A stretch of 64,000 bases of DNA from contig CAYYPL010000006.1 of the NCBI GenBank assembly GCA_964473555.1, forward strand, positions 62,001 through 126,000, given 5' to 3'. Source of the stretch: UBA11400 sp964473555. Lineage in GTDB: Bacteria > Bacteroidota > Rhodothermia > Balneolales > HLUCCA01. Positions 33,739 to 43,215 of this stretch are shown in pieces. Under the pieces are notes generated by a model that had not been told where the DNA came from, did no database searches, and saw nothing but the letters and a program-made list of their open reading frames with translations. How positions within the stretch are numbered: position 1 is the first letter of the stretch; every line of letters begins with the position of its first letter. The position numbers were made by a program, and so were the translations under genes.

Positions 33739-34893
33739 ATGGCGCGTTTTTACCTACTCTTATTTCTGGGGCTCCTGTCTTTTTTACCCATCGATGCAAC
33801 AACTGCGCAGTCCGGCACGGGTTCAGCAGACACCCTACTATTTGTGATTCGTGTAGATGATATCCTTTCCCGAAATACAACGTATCGGCCAAGCAGTATT
33901 CGTGCGTTTCAGGAAATGGCCGATGAAAAAGGAGTTCCAGTGACATGGGGTGTAATGCCCAAACGCTTCCTCGAACCGAATGTGAATCAGGGCGAAATGA
34001 CTCGCGACCTTAGGTATGCGATTGAACACGGACACGAAGTCGCGCTTCACGGATACACACATATTTGCCAGCGATGCGGACATTCGAGCCATGAGATGTA
34101 TTGTACGACCTACAAAAGACCTTTTGACTATCAACAACAACTCAAACTGATCACCGATGGACTTAAAATCCTGAGCGACAGCCTGGATATGCGTCCCACC
34201 ACGTTCATACCGCCTGGACACACCTACGACCAAACCACCCTTCAGGTGCTGAATGACCAGCATTTTGATGCAATAACGGTATATGGTTCTATCGAAAAAC
34301 CTTCAGACCATTTCGTGAATGTGGGTACTAGCGGAGATTATGGATGGGAAATCAGCATGGTGAATTACGCGATTCACCGAACCAATGTGCTGCGCGAAAT
34401 TCGTCAGCGAGGCCCATCAGATGGGATCTATACCTTACTCCTTCATGATCCATTCATCCGCGCCGGATACCTGGATGGAATCGTGATACGCTGGGCCGCA
34501 GAAGTCATTGACTCTGTTCGAGCCGAATATGGCACTAAAGTTCGTTTCGTAACACTAAAGGATGCGGCTAAGGTTATCAGAAGCTCACCTACCAGCTCGG
34601 AACTCGCTCAATCCGAACTCCCTAACAGCATTCAACTCGGACAAAACTACCCCAATCCGTTCAATCCAACCACCCAAATCCCATTTTCACTCCAAAACTC
34701 GGGTACCATCACACTACAAATTCTTGATCTGACCGGGAGAATCCTTGCAGAACCCATTTCTAACCGGGTCTATCCAGCGGGAAAACACACCATCTCATTC
34801 AACGCCACAAATCTCGCCTCCGGACTATACCTATACTCTATAACCACGGATACCGGTTTTCAATTAACCAAGATTATGGTGTTAATTAAGTAG
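33739..34893 (+). CDS. Secreted polysaccharide deacetylase-like protein (DUF2334) with T9SS tag
   Basis: 384 residues. Signal peptide to about residue 24. The catalytic-type (beta/alpha) domain (about 33-280) has FVIRVDDILSRN (metal-binding Asp pair), VTWGVMPKRF, HGHEVALHGYTH (the HxxxH-like ligands), FIPPGHTYD and LLLHDPFIR. These fit the NodB-like/DUF2334 fold rather than classical CE4. Two to four cysteines in CQRCGHSSHEMYC could bind metal or form a disulfide. The C-terminal 80 residues are a type IX sorting domain with LGQNYPNPFNPTTQIPF and SGLYLYSI. Predicted to be secreted and act on a carbohydrate; exact substrate unknown. Confidence 0.88.
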   Translation: MARFYLLLFLGLLSFLPIDATTAQSGTGSADTLLFVIRVDDILSRNTTYRPSSIRAFQEMADEKGVPVTWGVMPKRFLEPNVNQGEMTRDLRYAIEHGHEVALHGYTHICQRCGHSSHEMYCTTYKRPFDYQQQLKLITDGLKILSDSLDMRPTTFIPPGHTYDQTTLQVLNDQHFDAITVYGSIEKPSDHFVNVGTSGDYGWEISMVNYAIHRTNVLREIRQRGPSDGIYTLLLHDPFIRAGYLDGIVIRWAAEVIDSVRAEYGTKVRFVTLKDAAKVIRSSPTSSELAQSELPNSIQLGQNYPNPFNPTTQIPFSLQNSGTITLQILDLTGRILAEPISNRVYPAGKHTISFNATNLASGLYLYSITTDTGFQLTKIMVLIK

Positions 34894-34910
34894 TGAACAG
34901 TGTTTGACGA

Positions 34911-34945
34911 GGGAGGAGAGAGGAGGGAGGAGGGAGGAGAGATGA
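34911..34945. repeat. Five purine-rich heptads (GGGAGGA type)
   Basis: GGGAGGA, GAGAGGA, GGGAGGA, GGGAGGA, GAGATGA: exact 7-bp periodicity starting 18 bp after the deacetylase-like stop. Confidence 0.9.
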
Positions 34946-34973
34946 GTGGATTTGTTGAGGGACGAAGATTTTT

Positions 34974-35234
34974 GGCGTCTATTTTTGCGAAGCAAAACTC
35001 AGCAACAAAAAACTCATCCCGAAATTTGCTCCGAAACTCTCCGGCGCGAAGCGCCATTCTCCATGGCGAAGCCATACTCTCCGATTGCCCCAGCAATCAC
35101 TCATCAGGTGCAACGCACCGTCCGCGGAGCGGTAATAACTCAGCGACAAAAAACTCATCCCGAAACACGTACAAAAAAATAGCTTGCAGTGCCAAAATTG
35201 ACTCACCAGGTGCGAAGTACTGTCTGCAAAGCGG
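34974..35234 (+). repeat. GAA-triloop hairpin element, locus 2
   Basis: Contains TTTTGC-GAA-GCAAAA (34983-34997), GGCGC-GAA-GCGCC (35043-35055), ATGGC-GAA-GCCAT (35063-35075), GGTGC-AAC-GCACC (35107-35119) and CCGC-GGA-GCGG (35122-35132). Two copies of ACTCAGCxACAAAAAACTCAT followed by CCCGAAA lie at about 34998 and 35139; a third version is at locus 1 (32164). The last part (35165-35234) is a decayed copy. No conserved frame; it occupies the gap between two convergent genes. Confidence 0.8.
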
Positions 35235-36665
35235 TTATAATTCACCACGTCTGCGCACCAACTCAGCCTTGATCTCATTCGCCCTGTTCTCGTCAAGATC
35301 ATATCCCCACATCACCCACACTGCAAGAAGAGCCGTTCCAGCGGGAATCAAAATATCAGCCAAACGTAGATGAGTCAGCGTATCTGCCGCCTGAATCGTT
35401 GCATTCTGATCAAAACCAACCAGCTGCAGAACCAAACCACCCAACACAAGAGCAATACCCTGTCCCAATTTAACCATCCACCAATAAATCGCCCCAAAAG
35501 TGGCTTCCTTTCGTGGCATACCGTTATTCAATTCATCCAGGTCACATACATCCGCGGTCATACTTAACATCAGTGTAAATAGTCCGCCAATCCCAAAAAA
35601 CATCAAGGGAATCGGTATAAACATCAGCCATGGATTCTCCGGATTAAATCCCCACCATTTCAGAGCATATCCCACAATCGAAATGAGAGTCGATACAACG
35701 AATGCATTGCGTTTACCCCAGTGAGTCGACATCCAGGTAATCACCGGAATAATGAGAAAAGCAGTTGCTAGAGCACTTAATGAAGAAAACCAGGCCGGCC
35801 AGTTACCTGCAGCCCCAAAGTCGCCGGCAAACATATAATACACGATGATAAAATAACTGAACGATGCTACCATCTGAAATCCATTAAACACCAGGAACGT
35901 TGCCCCACACAAGCGCAAAAAAGGCTCATTCTTCGAAATAAGCACCATGTTCCGAAACAGATCCTTCAGATTTTTAAAGATAGACCTGAAATTCAGATCG
36001 GCACGGTTGGTCAAAGCAGACTGATCGATCTCTTTGCAGAATATGGCTGGTAACACCCCCAAGAAAATACATAGTCCACCCACAACAACGGCCAGCTGAT
36101 GAACCCCTTCTGCCTGAGTATCAAACAGATCCGGATTCGCAATGATCACCCAGAACCAGGGTACCACCATCCAGGCAATCTGTCCAATGGTCTGCGAAAA
36201 GCCCATCAAACGGGTTCGTTCGTTGTAATCGAAGGTCATTTCATAACCCAACCCGATCAACGGAGCCGAAAACATGGTATTTGCCGCAATATATATCATG
36301 GAAAAAATCAGGAAATACCAAAAATTGTACATTTGCGTCGCTTCTGGATCCAGCTGCCACAGAACAATGAACATCATCCCGGTGAGTATGGCACCCACAA
36401 AAATATAAGGACGGCGACGGCCATACCTGGAAACAGTATTATCAGATATATATCCCATAATGGGATCCGTCAACGCATCAAACAAGCGGGGAAGTCCACC
36501 CAGTAAACCCGCAAGAAACGGATCCATTCCAAATGCTGTCAGCAAAAAGAAGGAGAACACCCCAAGTGCTCCGGGTAACAAGTTGTTTACTAAATGTCCG
36601 GCTCCAAACGCTGCTTTTTCTACAAAAGGAACACGGTCACTGGTCGCTACATCCATTTTTGACAT
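35235..36665 (-). CDS. GPH-family sugar:cation symporter
   Basis: 476 residues with 12 predicted helices. Family marks: FGAGHLVNNLLPGALGVF, the loop-2 motif DALTDPIMGYISDNTVSRYGRRRPYI, ALIGLGYEMTFDYNERTRL and DLDELNNGMPRKEATFGAIYWW. GPH (glycoside-pentoside-hexuronide) carriers import oligosaccharides with Na+ or H+. It is the promoter-distal gene of a minus-strand run with GH17, a GH94-type phosphorylase and a clan GH-A hydrolase, which suggests import of beta-1,3-gluco-oligosaccharides. Confidence 0.93.
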   Translation of the reverse strand: MSKMDVATSDRVPFVEKAAFGAGHLVNNLLPGALGVFSFFLLTAFGMDPFLAGLLGGLPRLFDALTDPIMGYISDNTVSRYGRRRPYIFVGAILTGMMFIVLWQLDPEATQMYNFWYFLIFSMIYIAANTMFSAPLIGLGYEMTFDYNERTRLMGFSQTIGQIAWMVVPWFWVIIANPDLFDTQAEGVHQLAVVVGGLCIFLGVLPAIFCKEIDQSALTNRADLNFRSIFKNLKDLFRNMVLISKNEPFLRLCGATFLVFNGFQMVASFSYFIIVYYMFAGDFGAAGNWPAWFSSLSALATAFLIIPVITWMSTHWGKRNAFVVSTLISIVGYALKWWGFNPENPWLMFIPIPLMFFGIGGLFTLMLSMTADVCDLDELNNGMPRKEATFGAIYWWMVKLGQGIALVLGGLVLQLVGFDQNATIQAADTLTHLRLADILIPAGTALLAVWVMWGYDLDENRANEIKAELVRRRGEL

Positions 36666-36764
36666 GATTCTGGCTTTCTATTTGACTTCTCAGATTACAA
36701 TGATTCAATCGTTCACATACAGGTACCATTCCATCACCTACTGAAACGTGAGAATGTACTTGAT

Positions 36765-38060
36765 TTAAGGTTCATTTCCTGCTCTTCTGGCATCAATTTC
36801 TGCTTGACTGGGTGGTACCAACACGTCCAGCATCAAAGAATCAAGATTTCCTCCATAGGATGTGATGATCGGATTCCCGCCTCGGGTCAATCCCTCAAAC
36901 ACCCCGGCATCAACCTGGTCCCAGATCGCATACTTGGCACGACCTTGTAAGTCTATGAGTCCGAAATGGTTCTCGGAACCGAGCGGATTAGCCGCATCTT
37001 TCCAGGGTTCATCAAAGGCCTGAAAATAAAACAGAGAAATTCCGTTTGCATCGGTCCATTCACGCATCAACTGGTGATACATTCCCGCCTTGTATTCATC
37101 GATAGCCTGGGCTCCCCCGGCACCATAAAATTCATTCGATACCGTTGCCCAACCCGATTCCCCGATATGGACCGGTTTATCTACCCCATGTGATTTTATG
37201 TAGGCAACGACCGACTCATATTGCTGGATCGCATAATCGCGGGCCCGATACATGGCTGCATCGATTTTCTCCTGGTCGGTGAGTCCCAGTTCGTGATTCC
37301 GGACTCCCCAAAAATCTGGATTGTAATGCGTATCGTGCATGGGATACGTATGCATGGAAATATAATCCACTTCGTGAATGAGTTCCGTTAATGCGGGTTT
37401 GTGATACTCGGCTCCACCTCCACCCCATGCGGCAAAATTGTCTGAGCTGGTTATCCATAACGATTTCGGTAGCTGTCCCTGCCGCTTTAGATCCTGCAAA
37501 TGGCGCACCCAATTCAAAATAATCTGTGGTTCCACATGATACTCCCAGGCCCAGTGGACCATGGCTTCATTTCCAACTGCCAGGACCAAAACGAGTTCCG
37601 GGTATTGTTGAACCAGTTCAACCGCCCTGGCGATTTCAGAGGCATTGCGTTCACTATCTTCGTCACGAATTCGATCCGGTTGATCCGAGAATGCATATTT
37701 TGCATCAATCCAGGCACCAAGCATCACATACAATTCGAAATCTGCATACTCCTGATGAAGTTCACGAATCGCTTTCAACAGGTTCGAAGCTTCGTCATAA
37801 TGCACATTGTAGGTCCTGACCATTCGAATCCCCATTGCATGAAGGATCAGCATGTCCTCTTTGAGCTCATCAACCGTGGGTTGAATGGATCTGGATGTGT
37901 CGCGATACCCTCCATACGATATCGCACGGTACGCTGGATTACCCAGAACGTCTTCTGCCGTTTTTGAAATAGCGGAAAAATCCGAATTTGATGTGGGTGT
38001 ACATGCAGCCATACTTACCAGAATGAGTATACAAATTAACGTGTAACGGTGTTGAAACAT
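36765..38060 (-). CDS. Lipoprotein GH17-like beta-1,3-glucanase/glucanosyltransferase
   Basis: 431 residues with lipobox SMAAC (Cys20), so anchored in a membrane facing the periplasm or outside. The GH17 TIM barrel is indicated by AISYGGYR, MGIRMVRTYN, general acid Glu165 in VLAVGNEAMVHW, ISMHTYPMH, and nucleophile Glu301 in VHIGESGWAT. GH17 enzymes cut or rearrange beta-1,3-glucans such as laminarin. It lies 13 bp from the phosphorylase stop on the same strand, an obvious operon. Confidence 0.88.
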   Translation of the reverse strand: MFQHRYTLICILILVSMAACTPTSNSDFSAISKTAEDVLGNPAYRAISYGGYRDTSRSIQPTVDELKEDMLILHAMGIRMVRTYNVHYDEASNLLKAIRELHQEYADFELYVMLGAWIDAKYAFSDQPDRIRDEDSERNASEIARAVELVQQYPELVLVLAVGNEAMVHWAWEYHVEPQIILNWVRHLQDLKRQGQLPKSLWITSSDNFAAWGGGGAEYHKPALTELIHEVDYISMHTYPMHDTHYNPDFWGVRNHELGLTDQEKIDAAMYRARDYAIQQYESVVAYIKSHGVDKPVHIGESGWATVSNEFYGAGGAQAIDEYKAGMYHQLMREWTDANGISLFYFQAFDEPWKDAANPLGSENHFGLIDLQGRAKYAIWDQVDAGVFEGLTRGGNPIITSYGGNLDSLMLDVLVPPSQAEIDARRAGNEP

Positions 38061-38072
38061 GATTCTCTTGAA

Positions 38073-41000
38073 TTAAACTATAAAGTGAGCAGGGGTCATA
38101 TCAATTTGGATCTGAACTAGTTCTCCTGTCCGTTTGAAGATCTTTTCACTGGTGTCGGTGTCGAGCCACAGCCCCTGGATTACTTTTTCGGATCCATCAT
38201 TCATCTTCAAGTGAATCCGGTCGACCTTACCCTTTGTGTAGATTACCGGTACCTGACAACAGGTGAAAGCCAGGGATTCAGGTGGTATCTCAATCCTAAT
38301 CAGACTACCGGCGATATCCCTGAATACAACAGTTCGATTGGCATCAGTCAACAAATCCTCACGGAGTAACTCGGGTACAAATCCCAGTCTACCCGACTGC
38401 TTCCTGACACCAATTTCACCCCAGTTCACCAGAATATCTTCCTTGACCTGACCCGTCATTCCAGGTTGCTGAGCTCCCCTATGATAGGGTGTGTGCGAGT
38501 AGGGATCGGTTGGGAAAGCTCCGTAGTGTTTGGGAGTTTTATGTACACCAATTCCGGCTCCAATTTCAATAAAGTGATTGAAGAGTGCCGATTGAATGGA
38601 TGCATCCGCATGTTCGCGACGGGCACGCTGGCACACCTCCATCACGGCAAGGTGTAGTTTAGAGACCATGTGCCAGTATATTGATCCAAGCCCTTCATAG
38701 GCATAGAAGGTTCCAGACCTGCCCGTGAACGCTTTATGGTTGAACACCTGTTCAAAAATTGAGCCAATCAGCGGACGTTCAGCTTCAATAATGTCTGTTA
38801 AGCTATGATGTTTGAATGTGTCCAGTACCTGATAGACATCCGCTACATTCCGGAAATTTCCGTTGAAGTGATAGTGGCCTTTGATATCCTTTTGAATCAG
38901 GCTGAAATCACCGTTCTCCACCAACTGAGTCAGGAGCTTCGATGTGTGGATCAACGACTCGGGAATGGTGTTTTTTTGCAAAAATCCAGGTAACTGTCGA
39001 TTTGGATACAAGATGTAGCTGTTCTGGTCTGGCCTGTATAATGCACTGGATCTGAGCGCATTGAGCAGTGCCAAGGATTCCTGCACCGATAAGGCTCCCG
39101 AACTCAATACCGCTACCTGACCTTCCAGCATTTCATCCAGATTCTCAATCTGTACCCCTTTAACATCCATGCTCATGATGTTGTAGGCGTGGTACAGTCC
39201 GTCCGGTCGGCGATTAACCTGGATAGTATGATCCAGCTGTGCCAGAGTTTCAGTGATAAAATCGCGCAACGTCTGTAAACTGATTTGTACCAATGAACCC
39301 TCAAATCCCTTGTGATAGATGTTGGTACGATACGCACTTCCAGCCTCACCCAGCTGATCGGTGATACGCTTTCTGTCTGCGTCATTGAGTCTTTCTCCGT
39401 TTGGGATGGGCGCCAGTTTAAAGGTTGTCACAACCCGATCCAAAAACTCATACACCTCTTTTGAAAGGTAGAATGCTTGATCCTCGGTTTGGGAAACCAC
39501 CTCTTCAAGAAATGTGACGAAACGTCTCAGATAATACAAGGTGACCATCGAAACGCCATTTCCAACCAGTGCATTGTTGGCGTCATTCCACTCCGGACGC
39601 TGTGTGTTCATCCATATTCCAGCTTCCGGAATAAAATTCGATATCTTTGCCAAAACCAGTACCAGAATCTTTTCCACAAAAGTCGCATGGACCGGAGCTC
39701 CGGATTCATCCAGGAGTAATGCACCATCAGATCCCATCGCTGAGATACGCTGTCGAACTAAATGATCCAGTTTTTCATCAAATTCTATCGTGTTTTTGGG
39801 ATCCCGACAAATATCGGCGTAAGGCCTGATCTTGTAGGGCACATTCGCGTACACAAACGATGAAGTTGATAGTAATTTCAAGAAGGATTCAGGATTGTAA
39901 GTCCAGTAGAACTCAAGGAATTTGAGTAGATAAATCACCTGATGATCTCCCCAATAACCGATATACGACCACGGATTATCGGGTTCAATGGTTTCCCAGT
40001 CAAATCCATCTTTCGTGATCCGATAGGGATTATACCCATCAAAGGTGCTTGCATTCAAAAACCGGAAAATCATCCCTTCAATAAACTCAGGATAGGAATG
40101 CACCAGCGCTTCCCAGTTTTGGAAAATGTCCCGCCAGTTCCCCTGATAGTCCAGCACTTTGGATCCGTCAACTTCATGTTGGGTGTTGATCGAAAACTGA
40201 TTCCACGGACGACTGGGATCGCCATGTCTTCGACTGAATTTCAGCGGTAGATATTCAGCCAGAAGTCGGTATAAATCGGGATCATCACATTGCTTGAGCC
40301 TGACCTGCAGGTCGAACCGACTGAAAACGTCCGGCAGATCATTCAAAAGTCGCTGATTTCGCAGAAAAACCGACTTGTTCGCGTGATTCAGGTATTTTTC
40401 TACATCCGGCTTTTCAAGTTGGTAATTGAAATCAAAAACCCCACCTCGCATCATGTTGAACATGACGTTCGCAAAATGTCTGGCATCCTGAAGTTCATCT
40501 GAAGAGTATCGAAGTCCATCCGCACTGGCAACCAGTCCGATGAGTTTGTCGGACCCCAGCTGGATATCGTTTTCGACCACCGCTGATTTGTCAGACTCGG
40601 TGGCAATGAACGTATTGAGCGCAACTACCTGAGCGTGATTTTGATTTACATTTGCAATCAATCTCCAGGATATCGTTGAAAACGGCTCACATCGCACTTG
40701 TGCGTTCAGAAAATAAGCGCCTTTCTCTCCTTTGATGTCATTCTCAGGCTGAAGGGAATGTCCCGAACGGAACCTATCGAGCTGTAAGGAAGAAAGAAGA
40801 TAAACAGGATCTGGCAATCCATCCGACCAGACCACATTCGCTTTTAATGCCTCGCTGGGTTCTGCTTTATCCACGATGAGCGCAGAAAGCGAGTAAATTC
40901 CAAGACCTGTTTCGGGTATCAGCTCAGACCGTTTATACGCATCCGCCAGATTACTGGTGGCCGTCTGTAAATCGGGATCAATGCCATACGGTAAGATATT

Positions 41001-41489
41001 CTGTATCCCGTCAACCAGTGAAACAGAACGAGTCATCGTACCTTGATTATCTAATTCAGCTTTCCTGACAAATCCGTAAATGTTACTGGAATTCCATTGG
41101 TATCTGAAGACCAGGTCTAAATCGTGATTGATCTCTTCAAAAAGGATCTTGTTGCCATACACACTTTTATACAGGTTTCTGGTAATTGCAAACTGATCAG
41201 CAGATCGTATCGAAAACGGTTCCCAGACCCTTACTCCAATTTCAGTATCGACCCGAAATATGGTTTTTGACCCCGTAGTCTCGGCCATTTCCGTGATTTT
41301 GTCATCCGTGTAATAAGGAAACAATGCAAATCGACTGTTACGCCTACCGGCAGTCAGACCACCATTACTGGAAATGAACATCCAGTGATTCGAATCACTG
41401 ACGATACTCATAAAAAAAGGACGCATGGTATCGTAGTCGGAAATCTCGAACCAATTTTCGTCCTGTATGCTCACCATCTTTAATGCCAC
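38073..41489 (-). CDS. GH94-related glucan phosphorylase, probably beta-1,3-glucan specific (GH149/GH161-like)
   Basis: 1138 residues without a signal peptide, so cytoplasmic. It shows a phosphorylase layout: an N-terminal beta-sandwich region (RRNSRFALFPYYTDDKITE, VWEPFSI) and a central helical (alpha/alpha)6 barrel with RHGDPSRPWNQFSINTQ, LDYQGNWRDIFQNWEAL, EGMIFRFLNASTFDGYNPYRI and WSYIGYWGDHQVIYLLKFLE. The C-terminal part contains HYGAFPTDPYSHTPYHRGAQQPGMTG. At about 1100 residues it is far longer than cellobiose phosphorylase (about 800), but matches the size of the GH149 and GH161 beta-1,3-oligoglucan phosphorylases. Flanking GH17 and clan GH-A genes support that specificity. Family choice between GH149 and GH161 is not possible by eye. 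Confidence 0.8.
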   Translation of the reverse strand: MALKMVSIQDENWFEISDYDTMRPFFMSIVSDSNHWMFISSNGGLTAGRRNSRFALFPYYTDDKITEMAETTGSKTIFRVDTEIGVRVWEPFSIRSADQFAITRNLYKSVYGNKILFEEINHDLDLVFRYQWNSSNIYGFVRKAELDNQGTMTRSVSLVDGIQNILPYGIDPDLQTATSNLADAYKRSELIPETGLGIYSLSALIVDKAEPSEALKANVVWSDGLPDPVYLLSSLQLDRFRSGHSLQPENDIKGEKGAYFLNAQVRCEPFSTISWRLIANVNQNHAQVVALNTFIATESDKSAVVENDIQLGSDKLIGLVASADGLRYSSDELQDARHFANVMFNMMRGGVFDFNYQLEKPDVEKYLNHANKSVFLRNQRLLNDLPDVFSRFDLQVRLKQCDDPDLYRLLAEYLPLKFSRRHGDPSRPWNQFSINTQHEVDGSKVLDYQGNWRDIFQNWEALVHSYPEFIEGMIFRFLNASTFDGYNPYRITKDGFDWETIEPDNPWSYIGYWGDHQVIYLLKFLEFYWTYNPESFLKLLSTSSFVYANVPYKIRPYADICRDPKNTIEFDEKLDHLVRQRISAMGSDGALLLDESGAPVHATFVEKILVLVLAKISNFIPEAGIWMNTQRPEWNDANNALVGNGVSMVTLYYLRRFVTFLEEVVSQTEDQAFYLSKEVYEFLDRVVTTFKLAPIPNGERLNDADRKRITDQLGEAGSAYRTNIYHKGFEGSLVQISLQTLRDFITETLAQLDHTIQVNRRPDGLYHAYNIMSMDVKGVQIENLDEMLEGQVAVLSSGALSVQESLALLNALRSSALYRPDQNSYILYPNRQLPGFLQKNTIPESLIHTSKLLTQLVENGDFSLIQKDIKGHYHFNGNFRNVADVYQVLDTFKHHSLTDIIEAERPLIGSIFEQVFNHKAFTGRSGTFYAYEGLGSIYWHMVSKLHLAVMEVCQRARREHADASIQSALFNHFIEIGAGIGVHKTPKHYGAFPTDPYSHTPYHRGAQQPGMTGQVKEDILVNWGEIGVRKQSGRLGFVPELLREDLLTDANRTVVFRDIAGSLIRIEIPPESLAFTCCQVPVIYTKGKVDRIHLKMNDGSEKVIQGLWLDTDTSEKIFKRTGELVQIQIDMTPAHFIV

Positions 41490-41518
41490 TTTAATTCCGT
41501 TTATAGAGGTTAATCCGA

Positions 41519-42829
41519 TTAATTTGACTCTGTCGCCATGCTGATTGCAGCTTCGATTGAAATTGATTGAACATGCTGGTTTAAATCCTCCTGAGCCGTA
41601 TCAGGATGGTATGGATCAAATCGTTGAATTTCTTTGAGTATGAAATAGGCCGCTCTTGGTCTCAGTGTATGTACTCCATCAGCACCTAACGGACCCTTGG
41701 CCATAACGCCAAACCATTCTTCGTTCATGTTATTCTGTCCCGAAACATAATCACACCGGTATCCCCCGTTTGCCCAGGATGCGTTAGTGTTCTGAACGTC
41801 CAGGTCGTTCTCCTGATTATACTTCCACCACCCATCAGAAAACTGAAAAGTGAAACCTCCAATCGAATTTCCTGAACCTTCCATGCCGGCTGCGTGTCTG
41901 AAGATGTCGTGCCAGTTATCCATTAAGATTTCAGCCTGACATGGTTGATCTTCACGTTGTGACCGTACGTTGTAAGCATCAGCTCCGAATTCAGTAAGCA
42001 ATACCGGTTTATCCAATTCGACCGAAACCCGATCATACAAATCCGTAAATGTAGGACCGCGGTACACGTTCGCTCCGAACAGGTCGATGTCGGTCAACTC
42101 CTCCACAATGATATCTAAAAACTGCAGATCCCCATTCGCGATACCCACCGGACGCGTGGTGTCCATTGATTGAATAACCTGCACACCGCGGTTAAACAAC
42201 CGATACATATATCTTGCCTGAATGGTAGACTGACGATCTTCTATCGGAATATTCTCGGTTTCAGCGCCTCTCCAGAAGAGTCCGTAGTTGTTCTCGTTGC
42301 CAAGCAGATACAGCAATAATCCACGAGTCCCTTTAAAATCGCGAACCATCCCTTCAACTTCAGACAATAACAAGTCTGCCACTCTGAGATCACTATAATC
42401 CGTATGTGCCATCCACTGCCCGTCGATAGTCAGACCATAACGACCAAATGTGTGATTTAACATCGTGTAGATACCATAATGGTCGAATATATACTCGATC
42501 CATTCTCGCTGGATGCCGGTATACACCCTGATCGCGTTCACTCCGGCATCTCTTAACAGCGGCATATCGTGATCGAGCACCTTTTTAATTACATCAGGGG
42601 ACTGCTCGAAAAGTCGATAACGGTAGGTAGATCCTATCGGGATGTAGTCCCAGTTCATACCATACACAAAAAAAGGCTTCGAATCGACCAGAAGCTTCCA
42701 TCCTGTTGCATCCCTGACCACCTCAACAAGACCATCCTCCTGAGCCCGAATGGCATTCGGATACAAAACCCAGAAAGTTAGAAAAACCACTAAAAAGAGG
42801 CTAAGCCCACGTGTTTGCTTTTGTCGCAT
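41519..42829 (-). CDS. Secreted clan GH-A glycoside hydrolase, likely beta-glucan active
   Basis: 436 residues from the ATG of MRQKQTRGLSLFLVVFLTFWVLYP, a clear signal peptide ending AIRAQ; an ATG 45 bp upstream is in frame. TIM-barrel clan GH-A: FFVYGMNWDYIPIG, GVNAIRVYTG, acid/base Glu179 in YLLGNENNYGLFW and nucleophile Glu280 in VLLTEFGADAYN. The fold is like GH2 catalytic/GH5-type and the size suits beta-1,3-glucanase families such as GH158, but the family is not certain. It is the first gene of the glucan operon; an inverted-repeat operator-like site lies upstream. Confidence 0.82.
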   Translation of the reverse strand: MRQKQTRGLSLFLVVFLTFWVLYPNAIRAQEDGLVEVVRDATGWKLLVDSKPFFVYGMNWDYIPIGSTYRYRLFEQSPDVIKKVLDHDMPLLRDAGVNAIRVYTGIQREWIEYIFDHYGIYTMLNHTFGRYGLTIDGQWMAHTDYSDLRVADLLLSEVEGMVRDFKGTRGLLLYLLGNENNYGLFWRGAETENIPIEDRQSTIQARYMYRLFNRGVQVIQSMDTTRPVGIANGDLQFLDIIVEELTDIDLFGANVYRGPTFTDLYDRVSVELDKPVLLTEFGADAYNVRSQREDQPCQAEILMDNWHDIFRHAAGMEGSGNSIGGFTFQFSDGWWKYNQENDLDVQNTNASWANGGYRCDYVSGQNNMNEEWFGVMAKGPLGADGVHTLRPRAAYFILKEIQRFDPYHPDTAQEDLNQHVQSISIEAAISMATESN

Positions 42830-42906
42830 GGAACCATTCAAAGGTACAGGTACAAGTACTTCTTTGCACTTCAAGAAGGAGCCTGAAGTTAGTATACGCA
42901 GATGTA

Positions 42907-42937
42907 TTATGCAAAATATTTTATATTAATTGCATAA
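42907..42937. promoter_or_regulatory. Inverted repeat TTATGCAA-N15-TTGCATAA upstream of the glucan operon
   Basis: TTATGCAA (42907-42914) and its exact reverse complement TTGCATAA (42930-42937) have centres 23 bp apart, about two helical turns. More TTGCA/TGCAA copies follow (42938-42968) in an A+T-rich stretch. It lies 78 bp upstream of the clan GH-A start and about 280 bp from the divergent LolA-like gene. Plausible binding site of a dimeric regulator; no regulator gene is adjacent. Confidence 0.45.
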
Positions 42938-43061
42938 ATTTGCATTGCACTTTTTGCAACTTTTGCATGCTTCAGATGCCCTACCTACTTCGATCCTCAG
43001 GTAGACCCCTGCACTCTGCCCCCCCTGCACTACCTGCCATTTGTGAACTTTGTTCGCCAAT

Positions 43062-43180
43062 CCGTTTTCCGTTTTCAGTTTTCTGTTTTCTGTGCTCTGT
43101 GCACTGTGTACTGTGTTCTGTGTACTGTGCACTGTGCTCTGTGCACTGTGTTCTGTGTACTGTGCACTGTGTACTGTGCA
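43062..43180. repeat. Seventeen heptads (CTGTGNN style) upstream of the LolA-like gene
   Basis: Exact 7-bp period for 119 bp: CCGTTTT twice, CAGTTTT, CTGTTTT, then thirteen CTGTGxx units (CTGTGCA, CTGTGTA, CTGTGTT, CTGTGCT). It lies 36 bp before the start codon of the LolA-like gene, so it is probably in its promoter or leader. Confidence 0.92.
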
Positions 43181-43215
43181 CGTAATTCTATATCTTATGT
43201 TAAAAGGGAAATCTT

